A stretch of DNA of 64,000 bases. It comes from Fragum whitleyi. Taxonomy: Eukaryota > Mollusca > Bivalvia > Cardiida > Cardiidae. Numbering within the stretch: position 1 is the stretch's first letter; each line of letters opens with the position of its first letter. Below the pieces are notes generated by a model that was given only the letters and a program-made list of their open reading frames with translations, was not told where the DNA came from and searched no databases. Positions 24,048 to 35,091 of the stretch are shown piece after piece. The position numbers and the translations under genes are program-made. The DNA is taken from positions 59,511,689-59,575,688 of the forward strand of contig OX411543.1 in the NCBI GenBank assembly GCA_948146395.1, given 5' to 3'.

Positions 24048-24284
24048 ACAGGAATTGTCCGCGGACAATAAAGCTCGCCCTAACGAGAGCTTGTCAAAGA
24101 GAAAAGGCATTTCCTGGGTCAAGGTTAAAGGTCACCGTCCAAAACGAAAATCCTTGGCAGGAGGTACCAATGTGTTAACGAAAACGGCCAAGTTAACGAT
24201 TTTGAAAAGTAGAACAAACTCCAGTGTCATGGTAAAATGTGAACGGTGTTGGTACATGAGTTATAGACCAGGTCAAAGTTTTTT

Positions 24285-24315
<31 letters not shown>

Positions 24316-24384
24316 AATGTGAAACGTCTTAGTAGGAGGTATCCATGTATGAAACATCAGGTCTGTATGTGTAAAAGGACATAA
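24048..24384 (+). mobile_element. 5' fragment of an AGGTCA-rich hairpin-ended element
   Basis: It begins ACAGGAATTGTCCGCGGACAA, with TTGTCCGCGGACAA as the 5' hairpin, followed by AAAGCTCGCCC. The interior carries repeated GGTCAAGGTTAAAGGTCACC, AGGTCAAAG and CCAAGGTCAAGGTCAAATG. The sequence breaks off at about 24384, before any 3' end. The 3' end type expected for it is present at 28619. The continuous open frame across it follows from the repeat and is not a gene. Confidence 0.65.
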
Positions 24385-24785
24385 TATTGTAACGAGTCCG
24401 GGGACAAGGCGGTTCTCTCTCACACAAGCCTCTATCTATCTCTCTATCTGTTAAAAGTTGCTGATTTAACTGCAACACGTCGCTGGAGGGTTGTAGTTGC
24501 CAAAAGTGAGCTCAGACAGTACAGGAATTAAAAGAATGACGAAAACAATCATTTAAATTTTCAGTCTACGTGACAATTATTATTTCTTTACTGTAGTTAA
24601 AACATTTTCAATAGAATTCCTTCAATAAATTCCTAAATTTGGTAGAGAGCAGCGGAATAGCAACGTAATGTTAGTTCCCTAACCCTCAGGATCGGACTGA
24701 GCTAGTGACCAAAGAAGCGCGGCCTATTAATACTATAACAGCGCGTGCGACCAATATTGTTGGTAGCTACCAACGTCGAGACAAA

Positions 24786-25523
24786 ACAAGAGGACCATGA
24801 TGGTCCTATATCGATCACCTCTGTATCTTTGTCTAAATAAACTAGTATCAAATTATTCAGCAAAAGACGTAATTGTACTTTTAAAACTAGTGGTCTCTAG
24901 AGTGTCAACAAGGCCCCTTTTCCCATTATATGGCACAGATCCTTCCAATTTTCAAAAGGGTTCATCCTTGTGACCTGGCCAACATTCTGTCCAAGTTTCA
25001 TAAAGATTGGACCATATTTGTGGCCTCTAGAGTGGAAACAAGAAAATTGTCATTAAGGCCCCTTTTCCCGTGATATGGCATGGGTCTTTTTTTGATAGGG
25101 TTCATCTTCGTGACCTGACAATCATTCTGACACAGTATCATGAAGATTGGACCATATTTGTGGCCTCTAGAGCGTAAACAAGAAAATTGTCATTAAGGCC
25201 CGTTTTCCTGTGAATTGGCCTTGATCCCACCATTTTCAATTAGATTTCATCCTTATGACCTGACAAAACATTCTGACCAAGTTTCATGAAGATTGGACCA
25301 TATTTGTGGCTTCTTGAGTGTAAACAAGAAAAATTATATTAAGGCTCCTTTTCCCGTGATATGGCACGAATCCTTCCCATTTTCTATAGACTTCATCCTT
25401 GTGACCTGACAATCATTCTGACCAAGTTTCATGATGATTGGTTCATATTTGTGGCCTCTAGAGCTTAAATTGTTGACGCCTGACGACGCACAACGGACGA
25501 CACACGACATAAAAGATCACAAA
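24786..25523 (+). mobile_element. Hairpin-ended element with about 142-bp array
   Basis: The 5' end is ACAAGAGGACCATGATGGTC (GGACCATGATGGTCC hairpin) followed by CGATCACCTCTG. About four units contain TTAAGGCCCCTTTTCCCGTG, ATATGGCACxGATCCTTCC, TCATCCTTGTGACCTGAC and TTTCATGAAGATTGGACC. The 3' side has GACGCCTGACGACGCACAAC then AAAAGATCACAAAAGCT; the terminal hairpin is not clear. Confidence 0.7.
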
Positions 25524-26160
25524 AGCTGTAGGTACTGCCTGAAAATGATTGCGACCCGAAAAATGTGTCACGACGTCGTTGCTCACCCTCGATGACTTTA
25601 AACGGCTTTACCAGCTTTCTCCTAAATTAAGGAACTAACCCTCTTAAAACTAGAAAGCCATGAATGGCTCGAGTTGCTCCACAGGCTTGAAATTCGTGTA
25701 ATAGCAAATAAAAGTCTTGACTAGATTTTTAGATATTTTGGGTTCTACTGATGTTGAAAATGATTTTCAAAATTTCCCCTATGTAACATATAGAGAAATG
25801 ACCTCCGCCCATAAAAGACATATTTTTCACCCAATCACAATAATATTTGGCTGCATGATAATGGGTCACACAAGGATCATACCAATAATGATTGTTTGAT
25901 ACCCTTCAATTATATTACTTTTTGGTGGACTGATAAAGGGTCACTCTATGATCATTCTGGTTCAATTTGATTGATATCCATCAGTTACATTCTGAGGAAG
26001 TGATTTTGAAAGTTTCCACTACATAAACTTAGAGAAATGACCTCCGCCCATTAAATCCATATTTTCCATCCAATTACAAAATTTTTTGGTACACTGATAA
26101 AGGGTCTCTCAAGGATCATTCCAGTGCAATTTGGTTATTAACCATTGATTACATTTTGAG

Positions 26161-27206
26161 ACAAGAGCCGTCAGAGACGGATTATGCTCCCCGAATAAGG
26201 CATTGTCACAAAAACAAGAGCCATGTTGGACATGGTCATCCCCTGCCACGAAAGCTTGATAGTAATCTGAAGCCTAATAGAATAAAGATTCTTTTGTACT
26301 GTCAGCGATTTACCTAAAATCTAAGTATTAAAAATAACAAAGGGCAATAACTCCAAACTTATGCAAGCAAGAGTTGTAGTTCTTGTGCACTGCACTCCTC
26401 CATGAGATCTATTCACCCATAAAAATTCAAGTTGATAGCTATTATACTCTAGGAGATATGCTCCAGACAGAATCTAAGTATCAAAAATAACAAAGGGCAA
26501 TAACTCCAAAATTATGCAAGTAAGAGTTGTAGTTCTTGAGCACTACACTTCTCCTCCATAAGATCTACCCGTACATAAAGTTTCAAGTTGATAGCTATTA
26601 TACTTTGGGAGATATGCTCTGCGGTCAGATTGCAAGGACTCAAATACGGTGTTATCTTATACAGCTAACATAAGGGTAACAAACATTAAACCCCCTTTTT
26701 GCATGACAAATTTTTAGACACAAATTTCAAATAGTTTATGGAAAAGGGCATCTGATTTGCTACTCAAATGTGAATTTCATCAAATTCTGAGCATAAGACT
26801 AGGAGAAATGAAGGAATAACTGTAATTTACACGCTTACGTAAAGGTAACAAACATTTAGCCCCCTTTTTCCATGATATATTTTTTTAAGTTAATTTCAAA
26901 TTGTTTTTAGTAAAGGGCATCCGATTTGCTACTCAAATATGAAATTTCACTGAATTCTGACGGTTAGACTAGGAGAAATTTGGGAAAAACTGTTTTTACC
27001 CTAAGTTCCCTTTTCCTGTGACAAGGCCTCAAATCCAAAAACCGTCACAGATACATCAACACTATATCGTAAGAAGTTCACATGGTAAGTTTCATTCAAT
27101 TTGGTCCAAGAGTTATGGAGAAATAGGTAGGGACGGACGGACAGAATTACGAACGGACGGACAGACAAAGCGGCGGCTATATGCTCTCCCTTTGGGGAGC
27201 ATAAAA
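26161..27206 (+). mobile_element. Middle hairpin-ended element of the nest
   Basis: The 5' end is ACAAGAGCCGTCAGAGACGG (hairpin CCGTCAGAGACGG) then ATTATGCTCCCC. The 3' end has GGACGGACGGACAG and the hairpin ATGCTCTCCCTTTGGGGAGC, then ATAAAA. ATGCTCCCC near the 5' end matches the 3' arm GGGGAGCAT. Interior sequence includes TTAGCCCCCTTTTTCCATG and GCATCCGATTTGCTACTC repeated about 190 bp apart. Another element begins inside it at 26214. Confidence 0.78.
26214..26640 (+). mobile_element. Inner hairpin-ended element of the nest, 3' part unclear
   Basis: ACAAGAGCCATGTTGGACAT gives a start and hairpin (CCATGTTGGACATGG), followed by TCATCCCC. Two units of about 155 bp follow, with AACAAAGGGCAATAACTCC, GAGTTGTAGTTCTTG, GCACTGCACTCC and AGTTGATAGCTATTATACT. 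These are diverged relatives of the array at 33798-35091. The 3' end was not located and may be deleted. Confidence 0.6.
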
Positions 27207-27999
27207 TGATTTCCAACGTTTCCACTAAATAACATATAGAGAAATGACCACTGCCCTCAAAATCCATATTTTTCATCGGATCACAATAATTTAGGTAGAC
27301 TGATAAAGGGTCACCAAAGGATCATTCATGTAAAATTTAATTGGTATCCATCAATTAGAATCTGAGAAAACCCACTTTTTACCATATTTGGAAATTAGCC
27401 ACGCCCATTAAATCCATGTTATTCTTTGGATCAAAATCTTTTGAACAACTTTAAAAGAGGGTCACCCAAGGATCATTCCTGTGAAGTTTGAAGTTGAAAT
27501 TCATCCAGTTGTTTCTGAGGAGAAAATTTTTAAAGAAAATGTTTACATTTGGAAGCACTGACGGACTGACAGACGGACGCACGACGGACACAACGCCATG
27601 ACAATAGCCCCAGTAGCCTTCGGCCAGTGAAGCTAACAATCAAATATTCAGTAAAAGGGAGCTGTCACAGCCCCTAAAATGTGGTTACTTTTAATAATAG
27701 TGAGATTGACCTTGACGATCATGTGACATAAACAAACTTTCTACATGTAATGCATCTATCACGGGTCACCAAATCCGGTCAATATCCGGTAAAAATAGAA
27801 TACATGCTGCAAGTTTAGATCGACTTCTCGACGAAAAATGCAATAACTAGTGAGTGTCAGTGTCAGACCTTGACAGCTATTAAGTATGATGCTCTGAAAA
27901 TGAAATGCATTAGTTGTCTTGCATTGCAGAAAATAAATAAATGAAAACCGGACGGAGCTGTGCATGCATTCCGGCACTCCCGATCAAGCAAAATAGGAA
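27207..27999. other. Remainder of outer element, then no gene
   Basis: Up to 27638 this is the right part of the outer nested element. From 27639 to about 28000 I see no recognisable feature. Confidence 0.5.
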
Positions 28000-28619
28000 C
28001 TTATATTTGAATAGAGACCTGAATGCCCTAAGAAATATACAAGATCAAGTTGCAAGAGGTGTTTCAAGTCAAAGGTCAAGGTCACATAGTCAAAGGTCAT
28101 TTTGTCAAATGTGAAGGGTGTTGGTAGGTGTTCATGTGTGACATATCAAGGCTGTATGTGTAATAAGGGCATAAGATATAGGCAAAGTTTTTTTTAAAGT
28201 AGGTAAAACTCAAATCTCAAAGCCCAAGGTCATGGTGTTATGTGAAAGGTGCTGGTAGGAGGTGTCCATGTGTGAAATAAGATATAAAGTAGGTCAAACT
28301 CCAAAGGTCATGGTCAAAATGAAAGGTCTTGGTTAGAGGTACCCACAGGTATAATATCAATGCTGTATCTTTAGGGTAAAGATAAAGACCAGGTTTTACA
28401 AACAGTTGAAAAGTAGGTTAAACTTCAAGGTGTGAAAGGTCATGGTCGCAAATGAAAGTTTTTGGTAAGAGGTACCCACAGGTGAAATATCAAGGCTGTA
28501 TCTCTAACAGGGCATGAGATATGGGCCAAGTTTAATTTTTGGTGGACACTGACAACGACGCTGACATCTGAGGATATGACAAAAGCTCTTCCGAGACTTT
28601 GTCCCGGGCAAGCTAAAAA
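28000..28619 (+). mobile_element. 3' part of an AGGTCA-rich hairpin-ended element
   Basis: Interior units of about 120-180 bp carry AAGTCAAAGGTCAAGGTCAC, GAAAGGTxxTGGTAGGAGGT, TCCATGTGTGAAAT and CAAGGCTGTATxTxTAA. The 3' end is GACAACGACGCTGACATC, then AAAAGCTCTTCCGAGACTTT, GTCCCGGGCAAGCTAAAAA. GGGCAAGC matches the complement of the GCTTGCC and GCTCGCC motifs at the 5' ends at 33113 and 24048. The 5' end is missing here. Confidence 0.65.
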
Positions 28620-30100
28620 TATGACTTCTCTAATTTGAAAGGCGTTGCAGATGACTAAATAATTGTTGTACAATTTAGAAAATGTAAATGTTATAGCTTA
28701 GAAAATTCTGAAAACCAACATTTCTCCTTTTGTCTAAAGTTTTCTTAGGCCTTTTCTATTAAGGATGTCATTACCTGGTTTTGTTTGAAAAAGGTTAACC
28801 TTCCTCAAAGTATCTATGGTTTTGGCATCCCTGACAATGAGAATTTTCTCCATAAGTCTTGATATTTTCTCTGCAGTAGCATGTCACTCTGCAAGTTTTC
28901 ACATACTAAGACTTTATTTTGTTGTCTGTTGGCTCTTTCATTTAATCTTTTCTATAAGGCAAATAATTAGGTAAATCCAAATTTAAAGGAATTGCAGACA
29001 ATAAAATAATTGATTTCAAAAGCAGAATATGCATTTGGTTTTTATTTTCAGTGGAAAAGCATGAAAAGTACAAAAATCCTTTCACCATCACCAACATTCT
29101 TGTTATCAACCTAAAATTTTGATGTTTGGGAAAGGCTACAAATAAGAGGGGGTAACAGCTTTTCAAAATCCAAAATATCATTTATTGCTGATCAAGCCTT
29201 TTAAAGAGGGTACTCAATGGAATCATCTCAATAAGATGATTCAAATGGGGACCCACAACATAGGGTCTGGTTATAAAACAAAAATTCTAAAATGCCTTTT
29301 AACGCCTAATATGTGTTTCTTTTGAAAGGGTTTTTACATTGGAGTTTTTTGTACTACAATTTTGATATGATTTACAGTGTAACATAGATAGAGAAAGTCA
29401 CCAAAAACATCAAGGTAACAGAAAGAAATGGTGATAGCAAGATTTCTTTCCCTTTTCTCATGTGAGTTTGTTTATCATTGGATACCACTATATGGACATG
29501 TATACACACCAACAAAGTGACTACATTTTGGAATGTCTACATACACACATCTAGTGAGTCACATGCAGTGACTTTCCAAATGTCTTTCAAATCTCTCTTT
29601 AAACAAACTCTCTATAAAAAATGAAATGACCTTACCCCTACAATAAAATTTTGGACTATTCCAATTTGAAAGCTGGTGCAGATGAAAAAATGTTGATCAA
29701 GCAAGTATTTTTATATAGTTTATTATATAGCATGGAAAATATTGCCACAAAAGAGGAAAATGCCGATATCATCATTTTTTGTTTGCCGCAATGCTTTTCT
29801 AAGGATTTTCCAAAAGGGACGTTAAAACCTGGTCTTGTTTGGGAAATGGTTAAGGCTATTGAACCAAATTTTGATTTCCCAATGTACATGTTTTTGGTTT
29901 CTGCAAATCTTTTTATAGGTTGGTTTATACAGTGTATATATAATTTTGTTGTTCTGGATATATTACCCATTACTTAACAACAAATTCTTGGGTTGTCCAA
30001 ATTCAAATATGTTGCGGACGAAAATTTTAAATAAATGTAATTTTACATTTTTTGTCTTTTGGTAGAAAACGTTGTGTCACAAGCAATTTCTTCTTTTATC
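28620..30100. repeat. Diverged repeat stretch with TTGCAGACxA motif
   Basis: A motif of the form CCAAATTxAAAGxxxTTGCAGA occurs near 28630, 28976, 29662 and 29992, at spacings of about 330-345 bp or twice that, which suggests an old tandem array. The last copy matches 23733-23850 well. At 29480-29580 the minus strand carries GTGTGTATGTAGACATTCC and TTTGTTGGTGTGTATACATG, matching 52765-52850. A hairpin AATCATCTcaatAAGATGATT lies at about 29222-29243. No gene was supported. Confidence 0.4.
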
Positions 30101-30494
30101 ACAATTTTTTCAAAAGCCATAATCTCTAGGAAAATCCAAAACAGGCATTATATGGCCTGGGAATGGGTTAATCTTGATGGACCAGGGGTCCATACTAACA
30201 CCAGTCCTAAGGCCTATGAGGAAGGACTTGCTGTACCTTAAATGTTACAGGTCCTTCAGGCCTGTAAATTACATTCGATCATTAATTTCACATTATCTTT
30301 TATTGCCAAGATACACATTTTACCCATAACACACAAAAATAAAAATATATTTTCCAAGAAAAAAAAATTAGTGAAAAAGAATAAATTGATTTTTTCAAGC
30401 AATTTCTTCTTTTCTCACAATTATTTGTCTCATATTTGTATTTGTCTAACATATAATAGATTTTTAACTACGTTATTCATAACGCTTAACTTGC
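30101..30494. other. No gene seen
   Basis: AT-rich sequence. TGTTACAGGTCCTTCAGGCC at about 30242 resembles the ACAGGTCCTTTTGGCC at about 31326, so it belongs to the same inverted repeat group. Confidence 0.4.
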
Positions 30495-31335
30495 TCAGGA
30501 CCTTTAATTTTGGAGTAGGACCCACAGGTGATTGTTTCATACTTCGAGTTTTGTCACATGGGTATATTATTAGACAAGGTATCCAACTCCTGCTCACGAG
30601 AAACACTACCAGTAGTCATTAAAATATCATTTTATCGTTTCCCGTCAGGAAAATAAGAATGGGATTCATTTCTTCATTTACCCCAATAATTGAACCAGAA
30701 TGAGTAAAATCGGCAGAATATCATGAGAGTTTCAGCGGTTTACACTTTCAGAATTTGTCATGTTTTCAAAAACCACACTGAATCGTGAATTTTGATACCG
30801 CAGCTATTTAAATATATGGATTTTCATTGGCTGAAAATATTTGAATTTACATAGATAAACAATTTTAATTATTTACAATAGAAATTTTCAATTGGAAGAA
30901 TATTGCCAATCGACAAAATACATTAGGATTTTTGTAATATTTTTTTCTCAGTAAATAGCTGAATTTTTTGGTATCCTGATAGCCAATCAATAACAAGCTT
31001 TCATTTATCTCGCTTCAAAATTCACAGTTGGTGGTTTTTCAGAAAATGTACAAGTATATGAATTTTGAACCTCTGTATCTCTTTTATTTCTTGTTCGATT
31101 TTCATCATTTCAGTACCATTGGAAAGAAAAATTATTCAAGATAATAATTAAATGAATTAAAATTCAATCTAAATTAAAGAAAACAAAACAACATTGATTG
31201 AATGACTACTGGTAGTGATTTTTGTGAGAAGGTGTTGGACACCTTGTATTATATAATAACCTATAATACGAAAATATGATGTTGAATCAACTGCCTGTGG
31301 CAGGACCGGTAAAACTTTGATTTTACAGGTCCTTT
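30495..31335. repeat. Imperfect inverted repeat, arms about 125 bp
   Basis: The left arm (30495-30622) runs from AGGACCTTTAATTTTGG to CACTACCAGTAGTCATT, and the right arm (31196-31335) is its imperfect reverse complement, starting ATGACTACTGGTAGTG and ending TTTTACAGGTCCTTTT. The AT-rich spacer of about 570 bp shows no coding signal. The right arm adjoins the broken zinc-finger-type gene fragment. Confidence 0.7.
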
Positions 31336-31389
31336 TGGCCAATGGCGAAAAAAAGTTAGTGTCAAACCCTGGTAACCATTGCCAATCCA

Positions 31390-31750
31390 TGAAAATTACC
31401 ACTACAAGCACTTTAGTCTGTGCTTTATTATGTTGTAAACAGCAAACTTGATTTTTCCATGGTAGCACACACAGAACACCAGACTTTCTCTGTGCATTGA
31501 TACATTCGATTTTCCCTGGTACTTTTCCTAACCGGATGTTTTTGGAAAATTGCTCCTCAAGTGCCCTTTTCTCCTCACTTGTCCAAACATGTTTTTCAGA
31601 CACTTTAGTTCAAGCTCACTTTTATGTTTGAGCTCATAGTATCTTGCAATATTCTGATGTAACTCTTCACAGAACAGACAGTAGTGATTTTTATTGGAGA
31701 GATTGCCTTTAGTATTCCTCTTGACTTCATCCACTACCAGCTGAGGGAAG
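31390..31750 (-). pseudogene. Broken fragment of a CxxC zinc-finger and SEEK-domain gene
   Basis: On the minus strand one frame (about 31734-31610) reads KNHYCLFCEELHQNIARYY followed by ELKHKSELELK, a CxxC...H pattern like the HYCLFCxxxxxNIxRH segment I recall from large families of uncharacterised fish and mollusc proteins. From about 31609 a second frame reads VWTSEEKRALEEQFSKNIR then LGKVPGKIECI, resembling the conserved C-terminal W-SEEK...GKxPGKxxC block of the same families. The two blocks normally lie far apart in the protein, so here the middle is deleted and the frame is shifted. No ATG or splice context supports a live gene. It could be a retrocopy or decayed gene. Confidence 0.5.
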
Positions 31751-31880
31751 TTCGTCTTTCAATTTCTTTAACAGACAGGGGTACGATTTATACATCTCTG
31801 AAACATTAAATAAGAACCAATGGTTTAGAGCATTACAAGAACTAGAGGACCATAATCGTATGATATCGCTCACTGAACCA

Positions 31881-32665
31881 ACAAGAGCTGTCGGAGGACA
31901 GCAAAGCTCTACTATTCTGTGTGCTGGATATGAGTAATCAATGTCGACATTAGAAGAAATTCCACTAAATGAAATTCAGAATAACTAATCTGTGTGTAAA
32001 GGCTTATATGATGGCCACAGACGCATTTACAAAATGACTAAGAAAAAGGCTATAGTAGTATAGATAACAGATATACATAAATTGCATGTTATAACTTAAC
32101 CAAGAAATTTTAAGTCTGAAATAGTTTAAAAAAGCACTATATTAAATATCAGAGCAATATATCATGGTCTTGATGTTGACACTAGTCACAAAAGCATGAG
32201 TAGAGTTTGCAAGCAAAGCTAATAGCAGAAACAGAGAAATATTATAGTTAGGGAATAGTTGCATATAAAAACTTAACTCTGAAAGGGTTAAAATTCCAAA
32301 AAATAACATGTCTAAGTAATGAAGCTTTGACTAGAGACTGATATTAAGGTCACAGAAGCATGTGCAAACTTTCATAGCAATAGTTTTTATTAAAACAGGG
32401 ATATAATGATGGTCAAAATTTGCATATAAAACTTTAACAAAGATTTTTAAGTCCGAAAATTCCATCAAGTTAATAATTACAGTAATGAATCTTTGTGAAG
32501 AGGCTGGTATTATTGTCAAAGAAGCATGTGCTAACTTTCAGAGCAATAGCTATAGCAGAAATAGAGATTTGACACAGTTGCATGTAAAACTTTAACCAAA
32601 GCATTACGCCGACACCCAGGTGACCGAAATGGCCCTCCCTATTCTACGAATAGTAGAGCTTAAAA
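31881..32665 (+). mobile_element. Hairpin-ended element with 13-bp paired ends
   Basis: The 5' end is ACAAGAGCTGTCGGAGGACA (hairpin GCTGTCGGAGGACAGC) followed by AAGCTCTACTATTC. The 3' end is CGCCGACACCCAGGTGACCG, then the hairpin CTATTCTACGAATAG, GTAGAGCT and TAAAA. AGCTCTACTATTC is the exact reverse complement of GAATAGTAGAGCT. Interior units of about 150 bp carry TTAACCAAGAAATTTTAAGT, AATATxAGAGCAATA and GACTAGAGACTGATATTAAGG. Confidence 0.78.
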
Positions 32666-33112
32666 TGATATGAGCCACGGTTTTGATTGAATCAATTAAT
32701 ATTTTGACTTGAAGACTGAAAACAAACTTATGGCCAACAACAGTGTCAAGTTTTGTCTTGATTAGTCACTATTTGTGGTTGCTAGAGTAAAATTTGAAGG
32801 GCAGGTAACGGAGCAAATTCTACAGTGAAGATGCTGAAATTCAAACTCATCCAAGATCTATTTGTAATCAACATCATATCTTAATTGCATCTTGATTGTT
32901 GGATATTTGTGGTTGTTTGAGTTGAAACAGCACTTTTGTCTGATTCAAAAGCACATAACTAACAACTTTCTCTTCTGAAAGGAGCAAAATTAAAACTCAT
33001 GCAAGCTCTTATAATCACCAGCATTGTGTCCAAGTTTTGTCTTGATTGGTCAATAATTGTAGACACAAAGTGTATTACTCTTAACTTTTTCATCCTATTA
33101 ATCTGAAAATCA

Positions 33113-33500
33113 ACAAGAGTTGTCTGCGGTCAATGTAGCTTGCCTATACAGGAGCTTGTCATAAAAACAGCTTAAGTCCATGGTCAAGGGGTCAAAAATC
33201 CTGGTCCTAAATGAAAGGTCTTAGCAAGAGGTACATATGTGTGAAAAATAAAGGCTGTATCCCTGATAGTGCCTAAGATATAGGCCAGGTTTAAGTTTTT
33301 GAAAAGGAGGTTCAACTCCAAGGTCAAGGTCACTAGGTCAAGATCATGGTCAGAAATAAAAAGTCTTGGCAGAAGCTATACATCAGTATGTGACATATCA
33401 AGGCTCTATCAATCATAGTGCATGAGATAAAGACCAGGTTAATGTTTTTTTTAAATTAGGTCAAACTCCAAGGTCAAGGTCACTTAGTCAAAAGTCAAAG
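33113..33500 (+). mobile_element. 5' fragment of an AGGTCA-rich hairpin-ended element
   Basis: The start ACAAGAGTTGTCTGCGGTCA has an imperfect hairpin and is followed by GTAGCTTGCC. The interior shows CCATGGTCAAGGGGTCAAA, CAAGGTCAAGGTCACTAGG and GACATATCAAGGCTCTATC. The 3' end is not visible. It is the same family as 24048-24384 and 28000-28619. Confidence 0.6.
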
Positions 33501-33797
33501 TCCCAAATGCAAATAATTTGAAAAGAACTTAACTGGTAATAAAAGTCACATATCCACTAACTAAAATGGTCAATACCAGTCAAAGATGACAAAACATACA
33601 TGCAAGCTTCTTCAACAATGATAAATATTAGGTTTGATCAGTCTTTCTCTGGCATTTTAAAAAGTTTGAAAGAGGATGAAAGGAAAATACTAATTTCTAC
33701 TTTATATTGATAGATAATAATTACTTTTAAATCATATAAAACTGCTATTTTGAAAGTATTTGGTATAAATTTGTAATCATCGCTAACCCAAGACACA
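33501..33797. other. No gene seen
   Basis: AT-rich sequence with no recognised feature, between two inserted elements. Confidence 0.45.
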
Positions 33798-35091
33798 ACA
33801 AGGTGCCAAATTGTCACAAGATACGCCGGTCACACTGTTTAGTATTAACTGGGGGTTTGAATAGAACTGAGGTTATTTTGAATGAATATTTTTGCACCAA
33901 TGAAGTTTCATGATCCTAGCTATTATACTTTTCAACAAGGTGAGAAAAACTCAAAAAATAGGCCAGGTAGAATTATGGTTCTAGTACACTGCACTCCCCC
34001 TTGATGACATCTATACACCCATGAAGTTTCATGATCCTAGCTATAATACTTTTACAGATATACTCAGGACAAGATTTAAGTCTGAAAAACAACAAAGGGC
34101 AATAACTCAAAAAATAGGCCAGGTAGAGTTATGGTTCTTGTGCACTGCACTTCCCCTTGGTGAGATCTATACACCCATGAAGTTTCATGATCCTAGCTAT
34201 TATACTTTTAGAGATATACTCCGGACAACATTCAAGTCGGAAAAACAACAAAGGGCAATAACTCAAAAAATAGGCCAGGTAGAGTTATGGTTCTTGTGCA
34301 CTGCACTCCCCCTTGGTGAGATCTATACACCCATGAAGTTTCATGATCCTAGCTATTATACTTTAAGAGATATACTCCGGACAAGATTCAAGTCTGAAAA
34401 ACAACAAAGGGCAATAACTAAAAAAATAGGCCAGGTAGAGTTATGGTTCTTGTGCACTGCACTCCCCCTTGGTGAGATCTATACACCCAAGAAGTTTCAT
34501 GATCCTAGCTATTATACTTTTAGAGATATACTCCGGACAAGATTCTAGTATGAAAAACAACAAAGGGCAATAACTCAAAAAATAGGCCAGGTAGGGTTAT
34601 AGTTCTTGTGCACTGCACTCCCCTTGGTGAGATCTATACACCCATGAAGTTTCATGATTCTAGCTATTATACTTTAAGAGATATACTCCGGACAAGATTC
34701 AAGTCTGAAAAACAACAAAGGGCAATAACTCAAAAAATAGGCCAGGTAGAGTTATGGTTCTTGTGCACTGCACTCCCCCTTGGTGAGATCTATACACCCA
34801 TGAAGTTTCATGATCCTAGCTATTATACTTTTAGAGATATACTCCGGACAAGATTCTAGTATGAAAAACAACAAAGGGCAATAACTCAAAAAATAGGCCA
34901 GGTAGAGTTATGATTTTTGTGCACTGCACTCCGCAATGATGAGAAGAATACAATTGCCAAGTTTTAAGTCAATCGGACATCAAGTGACAGAGTTATGCTC
35001 CGGACAAAGAAGTGGACGCCGCCGGACACCTGGACGCCGGACGCCACGGTTGATCCCATAATACGTCCCGTCTTCGAGGGGCGTATAAAAA
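33798..35091 (+). mobile_element. Hairpin-ended element with 155-bp homogeneous array
   Basis: The 5' end is ACAAGGTGCCAAATTGTCAC then AAGATACGCC. The 3' end has GACGCCGCCGGACACCTGGA, TGATCCCATAATACGTCCCG, a TCTTCGAGG loop, then GGCGTATAAAA. ATACGCC near the 5' end is the reverse complement of GGCGTAT at the 3' end. The interior (about 33925-34975) has about 6.5 units of 155-156 bp that differ little, with AACAACAAAGGGCAATAACT, GAGTTATGGTTCTTGTGCAC and AAGTTTCATGATCCTAGC. The unit length is often 156 (3 x 52), so a repetitive open frame runs through several units. I read this as an accident of unit length, not a protein. A sister copy lies at 40328-41344. Confidence 0.8.

Larger units (their letters stand above)
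25648..27638 (+). mobile_element. Outer hairpin-ended element of a three-level nest
   Basis: The 5' end AACTAGAAAGCCATGAATGG has the hairpin AGCCATGAATGGCT, then GTTGCTCCAC. The 3' end has GACGGACTGACAGACGGACG, the hairpin with CCTTCGG, then CCAGTGAAGCTAACA. Units share AGAGAAATGACCTCCGCCC, CACTGATAAAGGGTC, AAGGATCATTCC and ATTxACATTxTGAG. A second element (26161-27206) sits between ATTACATTTTGAG and TGATTTCCAACG; the parallel unit near 25990 shows what the uninterrupted sequence looks like. Confidence 0.75.

Noticed and set aside
24055..24384. 109-codon open frame
   Set aside because: It coincides with the AGGTCA-rich non-coding element; the same family at 28000-28619 and 33113 has no equivalent frame.
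34021..34859. Open frames with an exact 52-residue repeat (also 40549-40881)
   Set aside because: They arise because the array unit is 156 bp, a multiple of three. Sister units with indels break the frame, and the units belong to a non-coding element family.
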